Shown: positions 17,438-26,772, counted from the first letter of the stretch. The stretch: DNA of 64,000 nt from Boseongicola aestuarii (GCF_900184815.1 NZ_FXXQ01000007.1:159501-223500); one strand, 5' to 3'. Notes: generated by a model not told the origin, from the letters alone. Made by a program: numbers and translations.

Positions 17438-18729
17438 CGGTGAAGCCTCGGATTGAGAGCATCGCGCAGACGATCGCCCACCAGGTTGATAGCAATGATC
17501 GTCACCAGAAGGGCGACGCCAGGGTACACGCTGATCCAGTAGCGCCCTGACAGCATGAACTCGAAGCCGTTCGAGATCAAAAGCCCGAGGCTTGGTTCCG
17601 TTACCGGCAGCCCAATGCCGAGGAAGGACAGTGTCGCCTCCAATGCAATGGCGTTGGCCACCTGCACCGTCGCCACCACGATGATTGGCGGTAGGCAGTT
17701 CGGCAAGAGATGGCGAAAAATGACGCGGCCCTTCGACAGGGCAAGGCACTGCGCGGCCTCGACGTATTCCTTGCTCCGCTCGACCAGAGCCACGGATCTG
17801 GCCGTACGCGCGAAATAGGCCCATTGGACAATGATCAAGGCCAGCATGACCTTCTCGACACCCGAACCCAGGATCGCAAGAAGCATCAGTGCCACAAGAA
17901 TGGTCGGGAAGCTGAGTTGCAGATCGACGATCCGCATGATGATGTTTTCGAGTCTGCCGCCGAAAAAGGCCGCGATCATCCCGAGGCTCAGCCCAATGAC
18001 CATCGCAAAGAAACAACTGACTACTCCAACAGCCAGGCTGGTGCGCAGTCCGTACATGATGGCCGACAGCATGTCGCGACCCTGACCGTCCGTGCCAAGC
18101 CAATAGGTCATCAGGGCTTCGCCCTCGGTCGCTTTCAGGACCAGTTCAAGTTCGAAAGGTTCATCCAGATCGCGGCTTGAAGACACAGTGAACTGTTCCA
18201 GGTCTGCAAGATCGACGGTCCAGAATGACCGGAAGCTGTGCTTCTCGCCAACGTCCAGTTCCGCCCCTCGCGGCAGATCATCCAACCGAAGCGCCTCCAG
18301 CGGCACGCCTTCGAGCGACGGATTGAATACCAGTGCGACGCTGACTGCGTTCTCTCCGCCAACTGGGGCCCAGGACAAGACCGCACTTTCTATCGGTGCG
18401 TCCCCGTCGAAAGTCAGTTCGGTGCGACCCTGCAGTGTCGGATCGATTGCAAGCGCAAGATCGGCCTCCCATGGATCGGTGAGGCGTTTTGATCCGGGCG
18501 GCTGACGGCTGTCTTCCAGACGGATTTCGGACAGATCATAGGGGTCTTGCGGCGCGATCAGGGGGGCAAAAACCGCAACCAGAACAATGATCGACAACAT
18601 CACAAGTCCCAGAACCGCAAGCGGGCTTTCGACGAAATCCCGCGCAATGCGGACGGCCGGAGGGACTGGCTTTGCGGCCTTCTGATCGGCAAGCGGCGCG
18701 ATTGCGGGGGCGGTGTCGAGACTGCTCAT
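17434..18729 (-). CDS. DppC-type ABC permease with ~130-residue inserted domain
   Basis: This 431-residue permease is about 130 longer than the usual ~300 of DppC/OppC. TM1 lies at about residues 37-59 and is followed by APQDPYD, as in normal DppC. The standard LGTDxxGRD motif that normally comes within about 30 residues is delayed to about residues 211-218. Residues about 80-208 are an extra, probably periplasmic, beta-rich acidic segment (for example TELTFDGD and SAVLSWAPVGG). The rest is standard, with the EAA loop region ALVERSKEYVEAAQ and five more TM helices. The start at 18729 (MSSLDTAPAI) was chosen over 18813 because of the 4-bp overlap with dppB. No frameshift is seen, so the insertion looks genuine. 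Confidence 0.93.
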   Translation of the reverse strand: MSSLDTAPAIAPLADQKAAKPVPPAVRIARDFVESPLAVLGLVMLSIIVLVAVFAPLIAPQDPYDLSEIRLEDSRQPPGSKRLTDPWEADLALAIDPTLQGRTELTFDGDAPIESAVLSWAPVGGENAVSVALVFNPSLEGVPLEALRLDDLPRGAELDVGEKHSFRSFWTVDLADLEQFTVSSSRDLDEPFELELVLKATEGEALMTYWLGTDGQGRDMLSAIMYGLRTSLAVGVVSCFFAMVIGLSLGMIAAFFGGRLENIIMRIVDLQLSFPTILVALMLLAILGSGVEKVMLALIIVQWAYFARTARSVALVERSKEYVEAAQCLALSKGRVIFRHLLPNCLPPIIVVATVQVANAIALEATLSFLGIGLPVTEPSLGLLISNGFEFMLSGRYWISVYPGVALLVTIIAINLVGDRLRDALNPRLHR

Positions 18730-19703
18730 GCTTTTTGATCCGCAAGCCGGACACGCGGATCCAGGATGGCATAGAGGATATCGACCACCAAATTGATCGT
18801 GATGAATAGGCACACGATGACGATCAGATAGGCGACGATTACTGGGCGATCGAGTTGGAAGATGCTGTCAATGATCAGCTTTCCCATGCCGGGCCAAGCA
18901 AACACAGTTTCAGTGACGACAGCGAAGGCAATGACCGAGCCAAACTCAAGCCCGATAATAGTGACCAGCGGGATCATAATGTTCTTCAGGACATGCAAAC
19001 CAATGACGCGGCGGGGTCTGAGACCCTTTGCACGGGCGAACTTGACGTAGTCCAGATTGATCGTCTCGCGCACCGAGGCACGGGTCAATCGAATGACAAG
19101 GCTAGTCTTGAAAAGCGCGAGATTGATGGCCGGCAAGATCAGATGGCTGATCCCGTCCCAGGAAAAGAAACTGCTCTCGATCCCGAGGAACTCACCGCGC
19201 ACTCCGCGGCCGCCGGCAGGCAACCACTGCAGGATCACGGCAAAAAGCATGATCAGCATCAGGCCTTGCCAGAAATTCGGCAACGAAAACCCGAAGATCG
19301 AGCCGGTCATGATGGTTCGTCCGGCGATGCTTTCGGGTCGCAGACCTGCATAAAGACCTAGCGGAACACCGATGAAGATCGACATCATCATCGCACAGAT
19401 GGCCAATTCCATCGTCGCAGGAAAGCGTTGCAGCACAAGCTGAAGCGCCGGTTCACCGAACACGAAACTGGTGCCCAGGTCGCCCTTCACAAGGTTGCCC
19501 AGAAAGGCGAGATATTGTTCCGGAAGGCTCTTGTCCAAGCCAAGGCGCGCGATGGCCGCCGCCCTTTCGGCTTCGGTTGCATCCTGGCTGATCAGGATCT
19601 CGACCGGATTTCCGATCGCGTAGACGCCCGCAAAAACCAGCAGCGTCATGACCGCGACAACGAGAACGCTCTGGAGCAGTCGGCGAATGATAAAGACCGT
19701 CAT
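18726..19703 (-). CDS. DppB-type ABC permease
   Basis: This 325-residue permease begins MTVFIIRRLLQSVLVV, the typical DppB/OppB N-terminus. It has six hydrophobic segments, a GDLGTSFVF motif and the EAA loop (INLDYVKFARAKGLRPRRV). It ends with the usual DILYAILDPRVR. It forms the transmembrane channel together with the DppC-like subunit and overlaps it by 4 bp. It is 115 bp downstream of the binding-protein gene, from which it is separated by a strong hairpin. Confidence 0.95.
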   Translation of the reverse strand: MTVFIIRRLLQSVLVVAVMTLLVFAGVYAIGNPVEILISQDATEAERAAAIARLGLDKSLPEQYLAFLGNLVKGDLGTSFVFGEPALQLVLQRFPATMELAICAMMMSIFIGVPLGLYAGLRPESIAGRTIMTGSIFGFSLPNFWQGLMLIMLFAVILQWLPAGGRGVRGEFLGIESSFFSWDGISHLILPAINLALFKTSLVIRLTRASVRETINLDYVKFARAKGLRPRRVIGLHVLKNIMIPLVTIIGLEFGSVIAFAVVTETVFAWPGMGKLIIDSIFQLDRPVIVAYLIVIVCLFITINLVVDILYAILDPRVRLADQKA

Positions 19704-19771
19704 TGCGCGTGATCTATCCCTGACGACGCGACTTCATTTCACAAAGACGAAGCGGCGGTCGAATTTCAAAG

Positions 19772-19808
19772 GACGGGCGGGAACCTCCTGTAGGTGTTCC
19801 CGCCCGTC
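19772..19808 (-). terminator. perfect 13-bp hairpin between dppA-like and dppB-like genes
   Basis: GACGGGCGGGAAC (19772-19784) is exactly complementary to GTTCCCGCCCGTC (19796-19808) with an 11-nt loop. It lies just after the stop of the solute-binding-protein gene (19819). Such stems typically stabilise the binding-protein mRNA or attenuate read-through, giving more binding protein than permease. No clear U-tract follows, so attenuation or mRNA protection is as likely as full termination. Confidence 0.75.
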
Positions 19809-19818
19809 TGAAGTGAGC

Positions 19819-21390
19819 TTACTCGATCACAACATTTGTCGGACGCGTGTACTCGTCGGTCCGCGGCATATACCGCAATCCGACCCGGCTACCCCAGGTA
19901 TTCACCTGGAAGTGCGTCGGGATAAGCCCCACTTCACGCATCGCGATTTCCGTTGCCCGCGCAAGCAGAGCCTGACGCATGTCATCGTCGACAGTGTTCA
20001 ATGCCAGTTGAAGCGTGGCATCGAATGGCGCGCTTGAGTACCGCCCGCGGTTGGTGCGTCCAAGACCGGAATCGTCGTCACGCGTGTGCAGAAGCGCACG
20101 CAGCGGTGAAGACGCTTCACCCGTACCCGAACCCCAGCCGACAAGCATCAGCGAGAACTCAGACCCTTCATCGTCACCCGATGCGCGGCCGAAATAAACC
20201 GAACGTGGCATGGTTTCGACTTCGGTCTGGATACCAACGCGCGTGAGCATCTGCGCAATCGCCTGCGCGATCTGCTCATCGTTGATATAACGGTCGTTCG
20301 GGCCGTGGATCGTCAGGCGGAAGCCATCTGGGTAGCCGGCCTCGGCCAACAGTTCGCGGGCGCCTTCGGGATCATATTCCGGCACTTCGATGTTCTCCGA
20401 AACGCCGAAGAACCCTTCTGGCAGAACTTGTCCGGCAGGGATCGCAATACCTTCCATCACTTCTTCCACGATCGTGTCGCGGTCGATGGCCATCGAAATC
20501 GCCTTGCGGACATTCACGTCCTGCAGCGGGTTGAACATCTGGTTTCCGTCATTGTCAGTGATGTAGGGCGAATAGACCCGACGGCTGTCGACGTGCAGAT
20601 AGATCACCCGGTTCGAGACACCTTGGCTGAGGACAATGTCCGGATTGCCTTCAAGTGTCGCGATATCCGACGTCGGCACGCCTGAAATGACGTCGACGTC
20701 ACCGGCCAGTAAGGCCGCGACGCGCGCCGCGTCCGAGCTGATCGGGCGATAGGTCACGGTGTCGAATTCAGGTGCGCCGCCCCAATAATCAGCATTGGCT
20801 TCCAGAATGATGCTTTCGCCGGGCGTGTAGCTGACGAACTTGTACGGACCGGTTCCGACACTTGCCGGACCGGCGTTGTAGTCCTCGGTCGTCGCGTCTG
20901 GGTTCTCGGAGCTTACGATCTGAATTGTCGAAAGGTCGATCGGCAAAAGCGGATAAGGACCGTTCGTTTTGAACTGAAGGGTGTAATCATCAACGACAGT
21001 GATTTCGGCAATACCGGCCGTATATGTCGCGAATGATGAGGGGCTGTTGGGCACGTTCGGAACGCGCTCGTAGCTGAAGACGATGTCTTCTGCGGTCAAT
21101 GCAGAGCCGTCATGGAAGGTGACACCTTCGCGCAGTTTGAACTCCCAGACGTCATCGGCGATGGGTCCCCACTCGACGGCAAGTCCGGGTCCAAGCTGTT
21201 GGTTGCTGTCCTGATGCAGCATGCGGTCGTAAATGAGACCGACGATCTGGTTGTTGTTGCCGGTGTTATGGTAGTGCGGATCCATGGCGGTGACTTCGGA
21301 CGCCACCGCGATGGTGATATCCTCTGCATAGGCGGTTGCACCTATAACCATGGCCACCGCAAACGACGCAGTAGACAGCGTTTTCAACAT
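19819..21390 (-). CDS. periplasmic peptide-binding protein, DppA/OppA type (SBP_bac_5)
   Basis: This 523-residue protein has a Sec signal peptide (MLKTLSTASFAVAMVIGATAYA, cleavage before EDITIAV). The family landmarks follow: MDPHYHNTGNNNQ, YDRMLHQDSNQQLGPGLA, WEFKLREGVTFHDGS, VGTGPYKFVSYTPGE and VNVRKAISMAIDRDTIV. It is the substrate-capturing component of the Dpp/Opp-type importer whose permeases and ATPases follow. The divergent ArgE-like gene and nearby deacylases and M81 proteases suggest the ligand is a small peptide or N-acyl/modified amino acid. The family also binds nickel, heme, opines and oligosaccharides, so this is inference. Confidence 0.95.
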   Translation of the reverse strand: MLKTLSTASFAVAMVIGATAYAEDITIAVASEVTAMDPHYHNTGNNNQIVGLIYDRMLHQDSNQQLGPGLAVEWGPIADDVWEFKLREGVTFHDGSALTAEDIVFSYERVPNVPNSPSSFATYTAGIAEITVVDDYTLQFKTNGPYPLLPIDLSTIQIVSSENPDATTEDYNAGPASVGTGPYKFVSYTPGESIILEANADYWGGAPEFDTVTYRPISSDAARVAALLAGDVDVISGVPTSDIATLEGNPDIVLSQGVSNRVIYLHVDSRRVYSPYITDNDGNQMFNPLQDVNVRKAISMAIDRDTIVEEVMEGIAIPAGQVLPEGFFGVSENIEVPEYDPEGARELLAEAGYPDGFRLTIHGPNDRYINDEQIAQAIAQMLTRVGIQTEVETMPRSVYFGRASGDDEGSEFSLMLVGWGSGTGEASSPLRALLHTRDDDSGLGRTNRGRYSSAPFDATLQLALNTVDDDMRQALLARATEIAMREVGLIPTHFQVNTWGSRVGLRYMPRTDEYTRPTNVVIE

Positions 21391-21643
21391 TGACTGAACT
21401 CCCTTATAGCAGCCTTCTTGAGACTGAGAGGAGGAGATCTTGTGTCCCCATCCTGTCAGACAAGTTGCATGTTAGTCGCATTGTTGAAGATTTGGGAAGT
21501 CTTAATTCCGGAATCGCAACAGCGAATAGCAGGCGACGAGAACAGGCTTCGCTCCAAGCGTCGCTGGCCGACAAAAATGGGTCACAGGACTTGGAAAGGC
21601 AGGAGCCCTCGTCGTAACACTGCGTTTTGGAAGGTTGGAATTG
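21391..21643. promoter_or_regulatory. divergent regulatory region, dpp operon / ArgE-like gene
   Basis: The 253 bp between the divergent starts should contain promoters for the importer and the deacylase. No unmistakable operator was found by eye. The ORFs that cross it look like noise. Confidence 0.4.
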
Positions 21644-22816
21644 ATGGGGATGACAGACAAGCTTTCTCGATCGAGCGTGGACCACCTGCGTGCTCTTGTC
21701 GGGTTCGACACCGTCAGCCATCGCTCGAACCTCGCGTTGATCGACTATCTTGAAGGCGTACTCGGAACGCTTGGCGCGCGGCTTTTGCGGATTGAGGACG
21801 ACAGCGGTGAAAAAGCGAACTTGCTGGCAAGTTTCGGACCGACCGACAGGCCGGGCTATATTCTTTCCGGGCATACGGACGTTGTGCCGGTGGACGGCCA
21901 GAACTGGACAACCGACCCGTTTGACCTGACCGAGCGGGACGGCAGGCTCTACGGGCGCGGTGCCACTGATATGAAAGGTTTTCTGGCCTGCTGCCTTGCC
22001 ATGGCCCCAAAGATGGCCGCCGCGCCCCTCAGGTCGCCTCTGCACATCGCGTTTTCCTATGATGAAGAGGTCGGCTGCCTTGGTGTAAGGGACATTATCA
22101 AGACGCTCGGCGCGTGGGATGTGAAACCGCTGGGCTGCATCATCGGGGAACCGACCTCGATGCAGATCGTGACCAGCCACAAGGCCAAACGCGCGTTTCG
22201 CGGTGTGGTAACCGGAACACCGGGCCACTCGTCGCGCGCGCCGAATTTCGTGAACGCGGTCGATTTCGCCGCGGAGTTCCTTGTGGAATTGCGCCGCCTG
22301 GGTCGCGAGATCGAGGAAACCGGGCCACGCGACCCACTTTTTGACGTCCCCTTTACAACAACGCATGTTGGCCTGATCGAAGGGGGAGAAGCCCTCAACA
22401 TCGTCCCCGAAAACTGCCGTTTCGAGTTCGAGTTTCGCGCCTTGCCGAACGAGGATGTGGACGCGATGGCCGCGCATATGCAGCAATTTGCCGAAACCGA
22501 GTTGCTTGCGCGCATGCAAGCCATCAGCCCCCACGCCGATTTCCGTCTTGAGCCAATCATGTCCTATCCGGGGCTTGATACCGCGCCCGAGGAAGATATC
22601 GTGGTCTTGGCAAAAAAGCTCGCCGGGCGGAATGACCACCAAAAAGTGGCCTACGGGACCGAAGGCGGTCTGTTCAGCAAGACCGGCGGAATTCCTGCCG
22701 TCGTATGTGGACCAGGCGATATTGGCCGCGCGCATAAGGCCGACGAATACATCACACGCCACGAACTAGCGGCCTGCGAAGCGTTCATCGACGCCCTCAT
22801 CGCGCATGCCAGCTAA
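21644..22816 (+). CDS. M20 deacylase, acetylornithine deacetylase (ArgE)-like
   Basis: This M20A-type zinc hydrolase of about 390 residues has metal motifs LSGHTDVVPVDG, GRGATDMKGFLACCL, FSYDEEVGCLG and GEPTSM; the lid domain carries GTPGHSS and ALNIVPENC. The C-terminal His motif is IGRAHKADEY. These match ArgE rather than DapE in spacing. I prefer the ATG at 21644 because GGAAGG ends 9 bp upstream; an ATG at 21650 and a TTG at 21635 are in frame. Being divergent from a peptide importer and not in an arginine operon, it probably hydrolyses an imported N-acyl amino acid rather than serving biosynthesis (inference). Confidence 0.9.
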   Translation: MGMTDKLSRSSVDHLRALVGFDTVSHRSNLALIDYLEGVLGTLGARLLRIEDDSGEKANLLASFGPTDRPGYILSGHTDVVPVDGQNWTTDPFDLTERDGRLYGRGATDMKGFLACCLAMAPKMAAAPLRSPLHIAFSYDEEVGCLGVRDIIKTLGAWDVKPLGCIIGEPTSMQIVTSHKAKRAFRGVVTGTPGHSSRAPNFVNAVDFAAEFLVELRRLGREIEETGPRDPLFDVPFTTTHVGLIEGGEALNIVPENCRFEFEFRALPNEDVDAMAAHMQQFAETELLARMQAISPHADFRLEPIMSYPGLDTAPEEDIVVLAKKLAGRNDHQKVAYGTEGGLFSKTGGIPAVVCGPGDIGRAHKADEYITRHELAACEAFIDALIAHAS

Positions 22817-22825
22817 GGCGCCGAC

Positions 22826-24283
22826 CTAGGGTCTGGCGTGCTGAAAGGGAAGTTTCGAGATATCTGCTGGTCCGTAGTCCGGAGTGTCGACAATGACGAT
22901 TTCGGCGGCAAATCCTTCCCAAGCGGCGCGAAAGTGCGTCTTTGATCGCAACAGAACAATATCGAATTCGGCGGGGTCGAGGCCGAATTGCAGAAACGGA
23001 TCGAAATCGATTGCGCTGTGCGAGAGGCTGGTTACGCTGATCTTCATTCCGTGCACGTCCAGTAACACCGTGTCGCCCAAGTGCACTGTGCTGCCCGCGC
23101 GCATCTCCCCTGTTCCGCGATACGTAAAATCCGCCCGAACGTCCTCGACGCACGCAACGACCTGCACCGGAGCCCCGGCAAGCGGTGCCGAATGCCCCCC
23201 CAACATCAGCGAAACTTCCGCGCCTTGGCCTGCGGCCATCGCTTTGGCGACAGCCTCGGGGTCCCACAGGAATGGGACGGCGACTCGCATCCTATCCGAC
23301 ATGGCAAGCAGCGCGGCCAGCCCATATGTGCTGTCGTTGGCACGGTCAGCGTGTTCCAGGACAACGACGGGCCGGTCGGCATCCTGCGCAATCTTCACGG
23401 CTCGTTCGATGCCATCATTTAAACCATAGACCGGAACCGGGGCAGACAGCGCGTCCCGATTGCGGGCGACATCCAACGACAGCGCGTCCGCCAATCCTTG
23501 TGCCTCCACTGCCGTATCATCGACGACAGCCACAACTGACACCCCGCAATTGGGTACATCTGCATAGGCAAAACCGGCAAAGAGCGACACATCGGTATAC
23601 ACCGAACCTTCGTTTGAGTGGCGCCTTGCCTTGTCCACCAGCCCCGCCAGCGGTGCGAGGTCGGTCGCAGAAAAGATCGATGGCAGGATGAGTCCGGGTC
23701 GCGCGATCGCCATCACAGGCCGGATATCCCCGGCCAATGTTTGTATCAGGCACCGCGCTGCGCGTTCTCCCGTCGCGCCCATGTCGATATGAGGAGAATA
23801 TCGATAGCCAAACGCCGCTGTCGCACCGGCGATCGATGTGGCGTCAAGATTGGCGTGGTAGTCAAGCGCCAGCATGATCGGCAAGTATGGTCCGACCGTG
23901 TCTCGAATTGCGTCAAGTGTGGTCGCATCCGGGTCCAATTCGTCCTGTGTGACCATGGCCCCATGCAGGTGAAGCAGTACCCCGTCCAGGGATCCATCAA
24001 GCGATTTCAAGGCGTCGACGATCTCGTGGCGATAGCTTGAGATCGCCCCTTGGTCGGCAAGTCCCGCAGCTCCGCCATCGGCATGGAGGATCGGGACAGC
24101 TTCGGCCCCTGCTGCGTCGATTGTCTTCAGAAAACCTCCCATCACCGTGTTGGAGTTCTGGAAGGTCGCAATGACATCGTCGCCACGGACGGTACGCGCC
24201 TCGAACACCTCACGCCCGGTGACATGAGGCAGGAAGGTGGCGCATTCCATATGGAGGCCAAGAAGCGCGATGCGAAATGTCAT
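22826..24283 (-). CDS. M81 (MlrC-like) metallopeptidase with degenerate DNPGGG motif
   Basis: This 485-residue protein of the MlrC family starts at MTFRIALLGLHMECATF. It keeps the zinc ligands of MlrC: Asp and His in LALDYHANLD and a later His in YRYSPHIDMG. HLHGAMVTQDE is the family-typical upstream motif. The usual central motif (DNPGGGxxGD) is replaced by EHADRANDSTYG, so the C-terminal active-site region is unusual. MlrC is known for the last step of microcystin breakdown, but most homologues are in peptide-catabolic loci of unknown substrate. Its ATG overlaps the stop of the upstream M81 gene (4 bp), so the two are coexpressed. It is convergent with the ArgE-like gene, 10 bp apart. Confidence 0.9.
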   Translation of the reverse strand: MTFRIALLGLHMECATFLPHVTGREVFEARTVRGDDVIATFQNSNTVMGGFLKTIDAAGAEAVPILHADGGAAGLADQGAISSYRHEIVDALKSLDGSLDGVLLHLHGAMVTQDELDPDATTLDAIRDTVGPYLPIMLALDYHANLDATSIAGATAAFGYRYSPHIDMGATGERAARCLIQTLAGDIRPVMAIARPGLILPSIFSATDLAPLAGLVDKARRHSNEGSVYTDVSLFAGFAYADVPNCGVSVVAVVDDTAVEAQGLADALSLDVARNRDALSAPVPVYGLNDGIERAVKIAQDADRPVVVLEHADRANDSTYGLAALLAMSDRMRVAVPFLWDPEAVAKAMAAGQGAEVSLMLGGHSAPLAGAPVQVVACVEDVRADFTYRGTGEMRAGSTVHLGDTVLLDVHGMKISVTSLSHSAIDFDPFLQFGLDPAEFDIVLLRSKTHFRAAWEGFAAEIVIVDTPDYGPADISKLPFQHARP

Positions 24284-25836
24284 GGCAACAAGCCCAGAGC
24301 TTTGAGATGCGGAATGGCCCAATTCGGCGGCGACCATGCCGCATCAGTGTCCAACGGATAAACCGGACGTGGCAAGCCCTGGAACGTGAAGTTACTCAGA
24401 ACCGGACTGGTCAAACCCTTCGTATCCACCTCGATCACTTGATCGGGCGCGAAGTACTCATCGAAGCCTGCGCGAAAGTGGCCACGGCTCTTGACGACGA
24501 TCGCCCGGAACGCCGCGGGATCAAGGCCAAGATGCTCGAAATAGACCGGGTCTGCGCATTGCTTGCGGTTGGTAACGACAACTACAGTCAAACCGCCAAT
24601 CCGCAGGGCAGCAGTCGGCCCCAGGTCCACGCGCCGACCTGCAACAAGACCGCGCCGCCCAGTGACTTGGCCGTTACTCAGCGCAATGACGACCGCCTCT
24701 GCGGTAAACGGATCTCCAAAACCGTTCGAACCCTGGCGCAGGAACCGCGCCGTGATCCGCGCACCGATGCCTGCCGTCATCGCGTCGCGGGCAAGGTCGG
24801 CATCAATGAACAGACCGTAAAGCACGCCGTCGGCGTTGGCAGCGATCAATGCGCGCAAGAGATCTGTGGAGGTTCCTCGCCCCCCACCGCCGGGGTTGTC
24901 GCCACTATCGGCAAGTATCCAGCGCGATTGATCCTTGGCGGTCACGATCCGGACGGCGTCCGCGATAGACGTCAGGTCATGCACGAAACGGCCACGATCT
25001 GCCCAAAGCTGCCCTGCGAGCCGCGCGACTTGGCGCTCAGCCAACTCGCGTCTTGTCGCTGTGACCAGAACCGCGATGCCGTTGTCCGGCGTATCGCTGT
25101 AGACAAAACCACCAAGCACAGTCGCATTCATGATGTCACCCGATGGGTCCGTAAGGCTGGCCGCGTCCCGGACACGCTCGGCGTAGGCGCCCGCGCCTAT
25201 TGTCAGCAGAGTCACGCTGGCAGGCGTAAGTGGCAGACGCAAAAAGGACATGTGAAAACGCGTCCCGTTAAGGATTCGCGCCAGAACAATCGCGGCCTCT
25301 CTTGCGATCTCGGCCTGATCGACATGCGGATTGGTGCGATAACCAATCAGGCAATCGGCCGCTTCAACCATCGCATCGGACAGGTTCGCGTGCAGGTCAA
25401 GCGTTGCAATGATCGGGACATCCGGCCCCACGACGTCGCGAACGGTGGCCAAAAGCGTGCCGTCGGGGTCGGGTGTGTCGATCCCCACCATCGCGCCATG
25501 GCTAGCAACATAAACAGCATCGACCGGACCCTGTTCAGTCAAGCCCGCCCGCGTTCTGTCCAGTACACTCTGCAAGACCGCCCCATCCAAAGGGCCTCCG
25601 GGCTCGGCGCCTGCAACGAGAATGGGCACGAATTCGACGCCATCGCCGTCCAATTGGCGGCTTATCTCGCGCAGAAACGCCGGAACTTCGGCACATTGTC
25701 GGGGTGCATCGCAATTGGCGTCCGCCAGGATTGCATCGCCTTCGAGCCAGCATCGGGCGTCAAAGTCGGCGCGCCGTGTCGTCGGGGCGAACCGATTGCT
25801 TTCAAGCAGAAATCCCAGGATAGCAATTCTGGCCAT
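24280..25836 (-). CDS. M81 (MlrC-like) metallopeptidase, canonical copy
   Basis: This 518-residue MlrC family member begins MARIAILGFLLESNRFAP. It has the conserved VASHGAMVG, the zinc-binding ATLDLHANLSD and GYRTNPHVD, and the canonical DNPGGGGRGTSTD motif (about residue 320). The C-terminal domain includes VVKSRGHFRAGFDEYF, a typical M81 ending. It is first of the two-gene operon with the divergent-motif paralogue. The pair could act on consecutive peptides or as a heteromer (inference). A cytosolic location is expected, since there is no signal peptide. Confidence 0.93.
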   Translation of the reverse strand: MARIAILGFLLESNRFAPTTRRADFDARCWLEGDAILADANCDAPRQCAEVPAFLREISRQLDGDGVEFVPILVAGAEPGGPLDGAVLQSVLDRTRAGLTEQGPVDAVYVASHGAMVGIDTPDPDGTLLATVRDVVGPDVPIIATLDLHANLSDAMVEAADCLIGYRTNPHVDQAEIAREAAIVLARILNGTRFHMSFLRLPLTPASVTLLTIGAGAYAERVRDAASLTDPSGDIMNATVLGGFVYSDTPDNGIAVLVTATRRELAERQVARLAGQLWADRGRFVHDLTSIADAVRIVTAKDQSRWILADSGDNPGGGGRGTSTDLLRALIAANADGVLYGLFIDADLARDAMTAGIGARITARFLRQGSNGFGDPFTAEAVVIALSNGQVTGRRGLVAGRRVDLGPTAALRIGGLTVVVVTNRKQCADPVYFEHLGLDPAAFRAIVVKSRGHFRAGFDEYFAPDQVIEVDTKGLTSPVLSNFTFQGLPRPVYPLDTDAAWSPPNWAIPHLKALGLLP

Positions 25837-25919
25837 ATGCCACCGTTACTCGGATTGGTGTCAAAAAAGCCTAGCCGGTACGGCTCCGGCGGTCGATACA
25901 TCTTATCAGTCACGAAGGA

Positions 25920-26504
25920 TCAACTCTGCCCGCGCAGAAGCGACAGGTGGTCGTCATATCTGTGCTGCGAGAGCGCCCGAAGCGCCTCGATCCGACCTTC
26001 ACGGCTGTGATCCGTGTCGACGACATGGCGAATCGAACGGAGGCGATCGTTATGTTCCTGCGGAAGCGAATGATAGTGACTGCCCGCCAACACCAGCGCC
26101 AGATACCAGTCAAACGGAATAAGTTCGGGAACAGGAGCGCACGCGATGTATGTTGTCGCTGGCGCAGTCTCGCCGGTTGAGTTGTTGGTGACAGGGAAAT
26201 CATCGAGGCGGTCATAACCATAACCCGCACTTTCGGCTGTATCGAGCAGGTGCAGTTCGCTCCTCTCGATCTCGAAAAGCACGCCTGGAGTAGCCGCGTC
26301 GGGCAAGTCAGACCGAACGAGGGTCGCCTTGCCAGAGCCGTCTTTCCCCTGCTTGCTGAACTCCATCCCAAAGCTTTGCGCTGTTGCCGTTGAGATCACG
26401 CGAGCCGTGCTGCATCGCGCCTGCAGTCGCGCAGGCAACATGTTCGACCCATAAGCGAAATATACAAAACTCAACTCTGACCTCCCGCCACTCACTTCGC
26501 CCAT
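25920..26504 (-). CDS. gamma-glutamylcyclotransferase-like (GGCT/AIG2 fold) protein
   Basis: The N-terminus VYFAYGSNM is the hallmark substrate-loop motif of the GGCT/AIG2-like fold. GMEFSKQGKDGSGKATLVRS and GVLFEIERSELHLLDTAE follow, where the Glu of the ExL motif sits. The enzyme would release 5-oxoproline from gamma-glutamyl compounds. The annotated ATG is 26504. A TTG at 26474 with GGGAGG 6 bp upstream would give a protein starting SFVYFAYGSNM, which is the usual family start and may be the real one. It is a single gene near the peptide-degradation cluster. Confidence 0.85.
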   Translation of the reverse strand: MGEVSGGRSELSFVYFAYGSNMLPARLQARCSTARVISTATAQSFGMEFSKQGKDGSGKATLVRSDLPDAATPGVLFEIERSELHLLDTAESAGYGYDRLDDFPVTNNSTGETAPATTYIACAPVPELIPFDWYLALVLAGSHYHSLPQEHNDRLRSIRHVVDTDHSREGRIEALRALSQHRYDDHLSLLRGQS

Positions 26505-26772
26505 CGCTATATAGTCAACGAATTCGCGCGATCCTAATTTCAGATCAGGTCAAACGCATCTGCTTCGTGCAATTCATGCGATTTCAGTCAGTAAGGGAGC
26601 ATGGCAATCCAGCTACAGCTCTCTTTCAGGATCTCTTCGGCATTTCAGAGCTGCTATCGCGCCTGCGTCTCGCCGGTGATTGTTCCCGGTCATTCGTTCA
26701 AGGGCCGCCCCAAACCGACGACCCATGGCTTTGCCATATGGCGTCACTCAGCCAATTGCGATCAGCCGCAAT

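Noticed and set aside
24277-26010. 577-codon open frame on the plus strand
   Set aside because: It is the antisense of two well-supported genes (canonical M81 and part of GGCT-like). Its translation has no motifs and shows the Arg/Gln-rich bias of a shadow frame.
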